Below, one piece after another: positions 45,871-56,300 of a stretch of DNA of 64,000 nt; within the stretch, counting starts at the first letter, position 1; every line of letters begins with the position of its first letter. The position numbers and the translations under genes were made by a program. The DNA lies in assembly GCA_035610365.1 (NCBI GenBank), contig CM069436.1, positions 87,049,912-87,113,911 on the forward strand, written 5' to 3'. The notes below the pieces were generated by a model. The model did not search any database. It had not been told where the DNA came from and saw only the letters and a program-made list of their open reading frames with translations. This DNA is from Aquatica leii (taxonomy: Eukaryota > Arthropoda > Insecta > Coleoptera > Lampyridae).

Positions 45871-47083
45871 ACATATTTCTTTTCTTTGAAACTTCTGTTT
45901 ATAGTTTTTTTGTAATAGTTTATTTGTGTATTTAAAAATTTTTATTGTTAGCTTAACCTTTGTACTCTTAAATTATAATTTATTTGTTTCATGTAACCCA
46001 ACAAACAAAATGGTTGTGTCCAATGAATATCTTAGACGTTAAAATATTTCCAATAGAGTTTGATACACATAAATATAAGTAAGCTATGATAAAAAAGTAA
46101 CTTTTATAGGTTTTACGTAATTGGTTTTCCTTTCTCGGTTACGTTCGCGTGACTATCGTAAATCTATTCAAATGACCGTAATTCTTTTGTGAATGAAATA
46201 AAAATTAATTTATTTATAGTTATCGCAACCAAAACACTACTCCAAACAACATAAATCTAAAATGAAAAGTTTTTGTTTAAAAAAATATGTTTATTTTTAG
46301 TCGGCCATTAAGAAAAAAGCATGCTTAACGCGTATTTATCCGAAAAATTTTGCCCTAGAGAAAATGATACTAAAGACTCGGGATGAATTATGACATGCGT
46401 GACTTTAGCTACAAGTTTTTCATATAACCAGCCACAATAAATAAATAATGTTTTTAATACTCAAACACGGATGAAAAAAATTTACCGTAGTATTTTATAG
46501 CGTAGCGTATCCGTCGCGTGCTGTTCCTATCAGCTATTATTTGATAACCCCGGTATTGAAAACGCGTGGAATATGTATGTTTATTATTGCATAGGTTTGT
46601 TCGTACTACCGTACAACTAAACTGAAGATTTATCTCATTTGTCATTAATTATGTTCGGTTTATTAAAGTCGGTTTAGAAAACGACATGATATGATAGATG
46701 CAAAGTAAACTAGTAACAAATTATCGACGTTTCGCCATTGTCTGATATTCATGTGGTCGTTCATCAATCAGATTTATGCGTAGATCCTTTCATACGTCCT
46801 GTATTCCATGTTACGGCTTGTCGAACAACAAGAATATTAAAGCTAATTCCTTTCAACATCAACAAGTATCTACCAGTTCTTTTTTAAATGTACTTTGTGA
46901 ACAATAGTTATTGTAAATAGCGATCGGAAGTTCTTTTCCTTGATTCGAACTCTTACGTTACTTTGTACTATCATAAATTACATTACGACTCGTCAGAGAG
47001 CGTATACTTTCTATTCCGATCCTTCTCGTAACAAAATTGGTTAATAAATCTTATATAGTCGCCTTAAAGTGTTAACGGGCGAA
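45871..47083. other. Intergenic DNA
   Basis: No element recognised. The frame 46454-46645 on the minus strand is unassigned. Confidence 0.45.
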
Positions 47084-47234
47084 GTCAACTTTTTAGGTAA
47101 TAGCAATTTACGTAACAAGCTTCGAAAGTAAAGCCTAGCATAACAAACGTTAAAACGCCACGAGGCCGCAAGCCCGAGTAAATTATGCTATGAGACTTTC
47201 GACGAAAGTGAAGTACTTTATTTTTTGTGTTGAC
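47084..47234. repeat. Small foldback, possible MITE
   Basis: The ends GTCAAC and GTTGAC are inverted, and an inner pair CGAAAGT..TAGCATAA occurs on both sides. A palindrome ACTTTCG-T-CGAAAGT lies near 47203. The centre CGAGGCCGCAAGCCCGAG is GC-rich, a type of core I associate with short insect foldback repeats. No TSD was identified. Confidence 0.4.
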
Positions 47235-48072
47235 TTTTGTAAAATTATTCTTTTTTAAAAGAATTTTAACCACCAGAAATATGTTAGTACTACATTTATT
47301 ACTAAATCAGTCAAATTTGACATTAATTTTAGCTCGTTTTTTTGAATTTTAACTGAATTTTAAATGACTTTTTCACTTGTCGCATACTCGTTCTAATAGA
47401 ATAATTGACTTTGAATACTTAGTTCTATGTGGATTTGTAGTTTTCATTTTGCCGCTCTAGACCTTTTTTCGCCTATTGCGTAACTACAATAACGAACAAA
47501 TATTGACGTTTGCAATGTTGGCAGCACCAAAAATAAGGTTACACTTTCTCAATAATTATAATAATTTGATCTATCAATTTGTTAAACAGTCAAGTTTTCT
47601 AAAACCTAAATATTGTATGATGTAAATACCTACCAAGTCCGATCGTTCTGATCTACCCGCGTAAACACAGACAAATCCGTCACAACCACATATTTGCATC
47701 TAAAAACTTCAGGCGCGCTTTAGATCTGTGTAAAAAATTGCTAGTTTTTGTAATTATTTAAGTTATTCAATAAAGGTAAGTTTTCTTTTGTATTAAATGA
47801 TTCATTTTGTTACTAGAATTAACTCGTAACTTAAAAAGGCAGCGACTAACTCAGTTTGATTCGGCGATTGGGTCGTAAGCTTCGTAGTGCTAAATAATAA
47901 AGTAAGATAAAAAAGCGCCAAAACGATGAAAGATTAGAATAGGAAACACCGTTTAAACCTACCCAAAGCAGTAATAGAACAAATGACAAAACAGAAGTTA
48001 TAACAACTAGTATATTTATGTTATCACAGACAGAAAAACTCGTAGAGAGGAGAAAATAAATTTACATAAGTG
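47235..48072. other. AT-rich spacer
   Basis: No feature recognised. Confidence 0.45.
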
Positions 48073-48199
48073 CACGGAGAGAAATGTTTTCAGATATCAT
48101 TCGTAAGACGCACAACTTATGCGTAATTTAAGCATAAAAAACAACTACTACTAGCTATTCATAAATTTATAAACCTTCGGTATAATTTGTGAATAGTCA

Positions 48200-48520
48200 T
48201 GTTAGCATCGATGATGATTATAATTCATAAGTTATGAAGTAAACGATTTCGTTATATATGCGTAATAATCATATCTTTATGAATAATACTCACAAACAGT
48301 GATCATATTAAGAATAAAATTTTAACCAGGTAATTGTAATATGTGATTTAAGTCACATCTATTATGATTATAATTCACATCCAGTAACGAAGTATTTTCA
48401 TTATGTATGCTTAATAATCACATTTTTTTATGATTATATTTTTTATGATTAATATTCATAAACTCTAATTAAATAAAGAATAACTTTTTAAGCAGCCAAT
48501 CATAATATGTGATAAATAAA
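48200..48520. repeat. Two tandem units of about 155 bp, CATAA-rich
   Basis: Landmark GATTATAATTCA recurs near 48217 and 48366, followed in both by a GTAATAATCA/TTAATAATCA block and later by AATATGTGAT. The identity is moderate. It lies inside the left subterminal region of the candidate transposon. Confidence 0.55.
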
Positions 48521-49125
48521 GTATTGTTTATTAAATGATATTCAGAATACTGTATTAACAATTATGAATATTAATCATAATTTCGGAGTTAATTTTACTC
48601 TTCTTATACGAAATAATCACAAGATATTTCTCATATATATTTTATAAATTAGTAAAACATATTTCGAATTTTAAAAAAATGTTTATTTTTTTACGATGAT
48701 TACACAATTTTAATGCAGCTATACACCACCATACTTTTACAACTAAATAATTTAAATAGAACACATAACACAAGAACTAATACATAACTGATAACATATA
48801 ATATCATTATATAATAATACAGATTATTATAAAAAATAAAACATTATTCAAATAAATAAAACGTAAATAATATAAACAAAACTGAAACAGAACTTGAGCA
48901 ACAATTTAAAAAAATAATTTTACAAGTTGCTAACCACAAATTTTTTCTTCTGTTGCAGTCAAGATAATTTAACAAAAACGATTGTTAATATTGAAGTTGA
49001 AGAACATGAACACAAATAATTTTTGTAATAGGTTTACTTATCATAACGGCAGCAACGTTTATCAATACTAAGATAAGAACGTCTTCCGGGTTTGGACCGT
49101 CAATGTTGTAACCGAAGTTGCCAAC

Positions 49126-49157
49126 GTTTCGCCCACTTTTGTAAGGGGCTTCATCAG
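49126..49157 (-). ncRNA. Hammerhead-ribozyme-like core, mini-PLE left
   Basis: Minus-strand order CTGATGA, A, stem II GCCC/GGGC (4 pairs), GAAACG. Identical in its conserved parts to the right core and to 25881-25912. Confidence 0.6.
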
Positions 49158-49533
49158 GGTCTGAGAGAAATTGAAGAACTCAAACAAGCAACCGAAATCT
49201 AACTAAAAGTTAGGTAATCAACTTGTGAACCCAGCTAGATTCTAAACTCAGAAAAGGTAAGAAAGAAAACGATAAACTTGGAAAAGCAAACGAAAATCTA
49301 ACAAAGAACCACTACAGAGTTAGGATTCTAGAATCTGGCTTGGTTCACAAGTTGATTACCTAACTCTGTAGTAGTTCTTTATTAGATTTTCGTTTTTTTC
49401 AAGTTTATCGTTTTCTTTCTTACTTTTTCTTAGTTTAGAATCTGGCTTAGTTCACAAGTTGATTACTTAACTTTTGAGAAGTGTTTAGTTAGATTTCGGT
49501 TGCTTCTTTGAGTTCTTCGATTTCTCTGAGGCC

Positions 49534-49565
49534 CTGATGAAGCCCCTTACAAAAGTGGGCGAAAC
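49534..49565 (+). ncRNA. Hammerhead-ribozyme-like core, mini-PLE right
   Basis: Plus-strand order CTGATGA (49534-49540), A, GCCC, loop, GGGC, GAAAC (49561-49565). Both boxes and stem II are intact. The upstream CTGAGGCC could pair with GGCC in the downstream extension as stem I, which is inference. Confidence 0.6.
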
Positions 49566-49729
49566 GTTGGCAACTTCGGTTACAACATTGACACGGTCCA
49601 AACCCGGAAGACGTTCTTAACTTAGTATAGACTCCGGCCGTGGAAGCCGCTATTACAACGTTTATCAAATCCATTATTTTAAAGTAGGCATCAAAAGTTT
49701 ATAGAAAATTATTGTATAAATGCGTAATA

Positions 49730-49918
49730 TTATCCGTTACCAAAGCAAACTAGATTATCGTCATCCTTACTACACATATCTGCCACTGTTCTCACTTCAG
49801 AACTAAAAAACTTCCATGTATCTCTAATGCTAACTTTCCATACCTTATTGTCTATTTTCTTACGGCCTTTAGGTTTTATAACTCTTTGCAATACTTTAGT
49901 TAAATTATAGCGACGCAA
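49730..49918 (-). CDS. Unrecognised 62-codon frame
   Basis: It encodes a basic peptide with KPKGRKKIDNKVWKVS, then WKFFSSEVRTVADM and CSKDDDNLVC. It is less AT-biased in composition than random frames nearby and sits inside the candidate transposon. It could be a fragment of that element's protein or chance. Confidence 0.25.
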   Translation of the reverse strand: MRRYNLTKVLQRVIKPKGRKKIDNKVWKVSIRDTWKFFSSEVRTVADMCSKDDDNLVCFGNG

Positions 49919-51002
49919 ATCTAGAAATAAGAAGTATGTGTATTAGAAAATGTAAATAAACAGAAAGTGATCAAAAGTGTTTCAACTTTCAATTTAATCT
50001 AATTCGTAGCTTTAATATTAATCAAAATAGCAATAATAAACAGATAACTTTGAACATCTTGTATATCTAATTCTAATTCAAGTTAAAGTGATTCGTTACA
50101 TTGATTACTTTGGATACTATGACTACTTTGAGAACTGTATGTTTTTGTGGTAATAAATACGGGTACCGGAATATAATTCCTTGAATCGTTTCGCGATAGG
50201 GATTTAATTACCTTAGACGTATGAGCATAAATGACTAGAACGTGTTGTAAAATTCTAATTTATGTAAACATTTTTGACAGTAGCTGATACCGGAGAAACT
50301 TATCATTTTAAATACAAAACAGAACATATGTACCTACTTTGGATTGTTAGTATTTATTAACGTTTTTAATATTAATTTTAAGAAATGGAAATACGCACAA
50401 TATATAATGTAAAATTGAGATAAACGGCAAATTAATTTGGTACACCTCATACAAATACATACTTTATAATGTAATATATTTTCGTTACCTACCAGTTTAC
50501 GCAAGAATTATAAATTTGTATGTGAATGTGTTATAAGTACTAATATTTGTATCTTATGTATATATGTAGAAAATAATTAATATACAAACATTAGAACTCA
50601 AAAAACAGAAATATATGACAATTTTATTACATTTTGCTTACCTTTTTATCAGTTGATAAAATCACTTCTTTAGTTGATGCAATGCACACACTATCTGCGT
50701 GTGAAACGTTCTGCTGGTTTTGCTGATGTATCATAATATAAGAAGGTTTGTTCATAACTTAAGATAAAATTATAACTATAGTGATAACTAGTAAAATATG
50801 AAAACAATTCATAACTTTATTACATTTATAAACCATAATCATAATACATGAATATACGTAACGCATAGAAATTGCACTCTTAGGAATGTTGTATGCGTAT
50901 TACGCATAACATCATAATATAATTCATATTTTATAAATTTTATTAAATGTGTAATTTATGAACATACTATTCATAACTAGTGATTGCAGATTTCTCTCCG
51001 TG

Positions 51003-51689
51003 TGCGATCAAACGCTAAAAGTAGGTCAATATCACAGACAATAGTAGTTAAAATAAGCACGTCGTACAATAAATTAAATGCGCCGAGTTTCCCTCAAATT
51101 AATTATATTATTGCATTGCGTGGATCCTCCAATACGGTTAGAATTTTATCCAATACACGAAAGTTTCGATATCTTCAACGCAAATGACGTGACGTCATCA
51201 TGGAAATTTTCCCAAGAAATGAACCAGTTTTACTATCTCTACACCGATGGAACACGTGTAGATGTCCAGAAACCTACTAATGACAATTACGGAAAAATGA
51301 AACTAAATCACAAAAACACGAAACAACGCTGACCCCAATAAAGACTTTCACAAAAGTAGTAAAAATAATTAGAAATGAAAGCCTCGTTGGGCGCACATAT
51401 CGTTAGATGATGTCCGACCTATTTTATCGTCACCCGATAGATGATTTTTCTTTCATCAAACGACGATGTCAAAACTTTACGACGTCACAGCAATCCTCCC
51501 CCAATGTAGCGGAAAGTGGGCGTTTCGACAATAAATCTTTTACGGTGCAAACATCATACCTAAACACTTAACATACCAATTTATGTAAAGTTTAGTTTTG
51601 AATTGTGCAATAGTTTCACGTTAAATTAAGCTGATCTATTGTCTACTTTGCGATTTATACTTCAGAGATTTCCCAGCTTTCATTCCAAT
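51003..51689. other. Intergenic DNA with one unassigned frame
   Basis: A plus-strand frame at 51078-51332 (84 codons, containing ESFDIFNANDVTSSWKFSQ) is not recognised. A CpG-bearing stretch lies at 51380-51540. Confidence 0.35.
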
Positions 51690-52820
51690 TAATGATATTA
51701 TAACAGAGATTACTTGTCAAGATCAAACAGCAGAAAGCACTGACAAATCAAACTACTTGTCATCAACCCTGACGAAAAAGATAAGGAGCAATAGCAGTTC
51801 CAAATTCCTACTACAAAATCAACGATATCCGGAATATCTGCTGATAACAAAGTCAGCAATAATTTAGTTACATATTCAGACACCGATTCAATTTTATCTT
51901 CAGATGAACCTAGAAGAAAAAGAAAAAATGCAAAAACGTTTCCAAGTTTAGAAGTCAACATGGTTTAGCCAAAAAAATAAAAGAAAACGGTAATCCTTAT
52001 TTTGGTAGAGTGAAACAATATCAAAAATGGTCCTATGACACACCTAAAGAAGCACGAGTTATAAAAGCAAGATGCAAATCCTTCGACCAGTAAACTGAAA
52101 ATGCAAGGTATTTTTAAGTCGTTTTGCCAAATCTTCTAGGGAGAAAAGAAAGTTTTTATTAATAGTCAGGTTACATCCGTATCAACTAAAAAGATCCGGA
52201 ACCGAAAAAAAACGAGACCAAAAAAAAGACAAACCTTAGAGCACTTTTTACGAGTTCAAGAAGAAAGTTTAGTGTGCAAGATCAAGTTCTTTAATACTGT
52301 CGTAATTGATCGCTAGCAAATTTTTAACTAGAAAAATTCTTATGGGACACGTGCTCCAAGTATACTACGTCGGCCAGGGCAGTGCAACCTTTCAAAAATC
52401 GCCGAGAATGCTTGCAGTCACATGATTACAGATCAACATCTCAAAAAAATATCTACCAAACCAGAAACCTGTTATAGCCAATGTTCTGTTAAATATAGCA
52501 ATCGCTCATAACATAATAATAGAGCAAAAATAACTGGCCATACAGAGATGGAAGTTGATTCTGTTCACGCAACCATCAAAGAAAAACTCAAAGACTCATT
52601 TCAGCGTTATAAACAATTCGTCCAGGAAAATGTAAAGGTAATTTATTCGTGCTTTGAGGTACACACCTAAAGGTAAGATTTATTACAAAACGAGCTTTCT
52701 GTATTAAAGGAAAAACAACAAAATCAAATCACATTCTTGAGCCCAACTGATGCGACTATACCTGGAAAGACGTAAATTACCTGCCAAAGCTTTCAAACAA
52801 TCAATGCTGCTGGTAGATTA
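51690..52820 (+). pseudogene. Transposase-like gene family remnant (GHTxMEVDSVHS type)
   Basis: Fragments in several plus-strand frames match, in order, a family common in insect genomes that I associate with the DUF7869 domain. These are a basic KRKKNAKTF start (about 51920), KKIKENGNPYF (about 51973), VTSVSTKKIRNRKKTR then LEHFLRVQEESLVCKIKFFN (about 52170-52295), and NPVIANVLLNIAIAHN-like then TGHTEMEVDSVHATIKEKL (about 52480-52590), ending INAAGRLA. The middle of the protein is missing between 52300 and 52460. The family name is from memory and may be wrong; the remnant is certainly non-functional. Confidence 0.5.
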
Positions 52821-52970
52821 GCATAAATTTTATGATCTCCATGAATAGAGTTTCGTTGCGTATCGGTTAATTAACCTAACTTGAAAACCTGATAACCAGC
52901 TATCCTCCAAAATATACTAAAAACTAAAATTACTATAATACATTTTTAACATTTTAGTACCAGAATAATT

Positions 52971-53195
52971 TGTTATGTTAAAAATATTTCGGTGTGGTTT
53001 TCGTACTGTATGAATTTTGTCCCGGGACGTAAGTTTTTTTGACATACAAAACATTGTCTGTCAGGGTGACATATTAAACTGCTCACTTCCATTTTGTGCA
53101 GAACGAAAGTCAGGCGTATGTGCTAGTGTAAAGCTTGTGAGTTTCCACAGTATTAAATACGTATCTTAAATAATCCACGCTGATTTTGACAGCTC
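52971..53195 (+). repeat. LTR-B 5' LTR, truncated
   Basis: Matches 55474-55690 at about 85 percent, then breaks off after the ATCCACGCTGATTTTGA block. The remaining 600 or so bases of the LTR and the primer binding site are deleted. Confidence 0.8.
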
Positions 53196-53234
53196 GCTCA
53201 ATCTAAAGCTTCCATAGACGAGTATAAACAACCT

Positions 53235-53870
53235 ATGCCTTCCCAAGATACTTCTTTTATAACATCTTTGGTTAACGCAAGTAAACACCATGATCGTCAG
53301 TCGTTGTCTAACCCGGTTGCTTGTTCTCTTGATGTTTCTTCACTGTCTTCTTCTGTGTCTGTTTCTAATTCTAATAATCTTGTTTGTTGTAATTCCAAAG
53401 GTGCTAAACCTTTACGTTCGGTTCTTTTTCCTCCCGATTTGTCGACTGGCTTGTCTTCGTTTTCGAGAATTATCGGTCCTACTATCAATGATATAATTAG
53501 TTAATGGACAAAGTATCAGCGCCTCCTCGTCGGTTTTTTCGTTGGTTAGTGGTGCACGGTTTTCTTTGCAAGCCGGTACGAGTTTCTACCGACGATTATT
53601 AACTATGGAAGCTAGTAGTTCCGAACGACCAACGTAAACTAATTATTCATGATCATCACGCCCAGTCTACGTCGGGTCATGGTAGTGTTGCCAAGACGTT
53701 ACTGCTTCTGCGGTGTCATTTTTATTGGGCTCATATGAGTACATTCGCTACTGTCCGTTTTGTCGGTCGCAGAAATAGTTTAGATAGACGACGCAATCGT
53801 GTTACTGCTGGTTCTACATTGCCTATCCCTTCTGGCCTAGCTCAACGGACTTCTACAAATATTTCTAAAG
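53235..53870 (+). pseudogene. Gypsy integrase zinc-binding region in LTR-B element
   Basis: The frame at about 53606-53755 reads WKLVVPNDQRKLIIHDHHA, STSGHGSVAKTLLLLRCHFY and WAHM. This is the H-H half of the HHCC zinc-binding domain that precedes the integrase core. The C-C half follows in the +1 frame as YCPFCRSQK (about 53746-53772). A segment TAGSTLPIPSGLA (about 53807) fits the linker into the core. The Ser-rich frame 53235-53504 lies where the RNase H to integrase linker would be and is not itself recognisable. The catalytic core is not found. Confidence 0.6.
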
Positions 53871-55459
53871 TTCGTAAAATGCGGAAACTAGTTCTCTCTT
53901 GTGAACAACGACTTGTTTCGATATTGTTAGTTGTGCTTTGTTGTCTCATTCTAATCGTTCTCTTCTCTATCATCGGCGTCTCAAACGTCATAAATGTAAG
54001 TTCATTTCTTTCTTCTTTGAGCTGGTGATCTTCTACGCGCTGGCCATTCTTCTTTCTTTTGAGATTCTCTTTAAGGTTGTGGTGGTTTTATTTTATGGCG
54101 TTAGATGTCGTCTATTTTTAAAATTTTAGGTATTTGTTCAAAATTCTTTAGTGATAACTTGATAAGATAGAGCCATTTCCGTTATAATAAGCGGCGCGCA
54201 AGCTTCCATCTTAAGGAGAAGTGAAAGTTGTAAGTTTACGAGACGATTGCTTTCACTGTCAAGTGGTTTTGGGGATTTAATACCGGACGGGTAATCCTTT
54301 AATCTTCTCACCAAATATAATTTTGTCATGTCTCGTACTACCCTGTGTTCCTTCATCCGTTGAGTCTCCCATGTGATTGTCGCAACGTTCCTTTTTTGTT
54401 TTGTGTTATCACTAAGTTTGTGTTTTTATTACACTGTATTTTGTTTTTGTCTACTGAAAACATTCCAATTAATAAAATATTCAGTTAAATAAGTCTCGAT
54501 TAATTGTCACAAGGTTCGCCTCTTGGGTGGTTAGTTGGACATAGAAACATCTTGTGTTATCTTTATCCGCCTGTCTCTTTTCTTCCTATCTTGTCTTTTT
54601 TACTCTTTCTTTTTTCTATTTTGTTCCTTAAGGTTCGCCTTTAAGGCAATTGCCTGTTTTGCATTTTTCTAAGTCTTGGTTACTTCATTGAACACTTTCT
54701 TTTTTTTTCTTTCCAGTAACTTTTTTTTGTTGTGTTCACTGCAAGTATGTTTCTTCTCTTTTCCGTTTATTTCTCAGTTATTTCTCATGATTTCTTGAGT
54801 TTAATGAGTTTTTAGTTTGTTGTGTTTATTTTGAAACTTGGAATAGATTGCTTGTACTCTAAGTACTTCCGCTCAGTCGGCATTTTTGATGGTGTTCCTC
54901 AGAGATTCTATGCCGTTCTTCGACTTTTAAGTTTCATTGTGACATTCCAACGGGATTTGAAACGATTTGCCATGTCTTGATGTTCTTATTCTTCCTTATT
55001 TACTTTTACTTCTTTTTCTTTATTTTGGTTTTCTTTTGTGTTATGCTGGTTTGGATTTTACTTGGATTGGTACACTCAAGTAGTGTTTGATTTTTTGATG
55101 AAATCGTAGACTTTTGGATGGCTGATTTGTTTCTCTGCTTTGTTGGGTAATCCGACTTTTTAATCAAAATATTTTTCTTTAAATTTCTTCGTTGATTTTG
55201 TTTTTCTTGGATCTTTATGGGATTGCATTGCCTTTACTTCGTTTCGGTTGCTAGGAGTTTTTGGTTCTTTGAACTATCATTCCGCTTCATGCGACACATT
55301 TGATTAATGAACTAAGAAAGCACTTTTTGTTTACTTTTCTTCTTAGGTTGGGTGTTATTGTATTTGGGTTGATTTTGGATTTTAGGGTTCTGTTCTTGAC
55401 GCATGCCTAAATTTATGTTCTTCATTTCTGCTAATGTCCACTTCCCAGGTTTTTATGTT
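53871..55459 (+). other. T-rich internal region of LTR-B element
   Basis: No protein recognised. The strand is strongly enriched in T over A from about 53980 to 55440, unlike the A-rich flanks. Two related blocks with AAGGTTCGCCT lie near 54512 and 54630. Confidence 0.5.
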
Positions 55460-55473
55460 GCTGGGGGAAAATT
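55460..55473 (+). other. Polypurine tract
   Basis: GCTGGGGGAAAATT directly before the 3' LTR start TGTTATG, the usual plus-strand primer position. Confidence 0.7.
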
Positions 55474-56296
55474 TGTTATGTTAAAAATAATTCGTTGTTG
55501 TTTTCATACTGTATGAATTTTATCCCGGGCCGTGGTTTTTTTTTTTTGACATGCCAAACATTATCTGTCAGGGTACCATGGTTACCCACTTCCATTTTGT
55601 GCAGAACAAAAGCCAAACATACGTGTTAGTGTAAAGTTCGTGAGTTTCCACAGTATTAAACATCTTAAATTATCCACGCTGATTTTGAATACTAAATGAT
55701 GGTTTAAGATGTGATTGTTACGAGGGGTAAAGAGGCATTGTTATTTTACGGTCCAATTTGATTTTTCTATTTTATTATTAGCAACTTTGGCCACCGGTGG
55801 CATGATTTCTATTAATTTTGGTTACCTCCACACCTTTTTTTAACTTTAAGATACTGACACCTGTTCATTTATGGTAGAATATTCCTATGAAGACGATGCA
55901 ATTAATACAGTATTGAGAATTGTTCTGGATGTGTATTCGACCTACGGTAATTAAAGATATCAAAACCATCGTTCCAATTGCTATGATTACAAACGAATTG
56001 GAAGGCACACTTACCGAAATATCTTTACTAAAACTTAGCGCACTTAGTTAGAATTTATTTGTGATAACGTTGTACGTATGTGATAATTTACATTTTACTA
56101 ATTTAGCAAATTGTGTGAGAGATGCCGTTAGCTTACAGCATAATTCGGGCCAAAAATTGTAAGTACTTTGTTTCCTATTTTAAAATTTTATTTTTCGATG
56201 TTGTTAGTCGTTTGCGCGCACGTTTGTTGTCACAATTCAGTATAAACCTTTTTGAGCTAGCCGCCTCCCTTCAGTTACGGGTACGTTTACGTAAAA
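55474..56296 (+). repeat. LTR-B 3' LTR
   Basis: About 823 bp. Aligns with 52971-53195 at its start and with 2170-2590 in its middle. Its end TTGAGCTAGCCGCC..TTACGTAAAA parallels TTGAGCTACCGCC..TTACGTAATA at 3027-3068. It lacks the TGGCGCYC block present in other copies. Confidence 0.78.
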
Positions 56297-56300
56297 AATT

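Larger units (their letters stand above)
49066..49655. mobile_element. Palindromic mini-PLE-B, two inverted repeats only
   Basis: A 590-bp insertion made of two PLE-B terminal repeats in inverted orientation (about 49066-49315 and 49365-49624) with a short centre and the usual right extension. CAACGTTTATCAA lies exactly at both edges (49053-49065 and 49656-49668), a 13-bp target-site duplication. There is no RT or nuclease sequence. Two hammerhead-like cores face each other. The exact borders and TSD suggest it inserted as a unit, using enzymes from full-length PLE-B. Confidence 0.87.
48073..51002. mobile_element. Candidate DNA transposon with inverted ends
   Basis: CACGGAGAGAAAT at 48073-48085 is repeated in inverse orientation at 50990-51002. 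The sequence just inside both ends is very AT-rich and full of short CATAA/TTATG repeats, with similar blocks such as ACTAGYTAT and TTCATAAATT in inverted arrangement. The body is about 2.3 kb once the palindromic PLE-B insertion is removed. No transposase is recognised, so it is at best a non-autonomous or unknown element. Confidence 0.4.
52971..56296 (+). mobile_element. LTR-B element with two LTRs, TSD AATT
   Basis: The only LTR-B copy with an internal region. It starts TGTTATGTTAAAAATA at 52971 and ends TTACGTAAAA at 56296 (GTAACA with one change), flanked by AATT (52967-52970 and 56297-56300). A polypurine tract precedes the 3' LTR. The internal 2.3 kb holds gypsy-type integrase remnants and a long T-rich stretch; gag, protease and RT are absent. 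It is probably a deletion derivative of a Ty3/gypsy element. Confidence 0.78.

Noticed and set aside
53297..53488. Acidic minus-strand frame within the LTR-B element
   Set aside because: Antisense of the Ser-rich plus-strand frame in a plus-strand element; no independent support.
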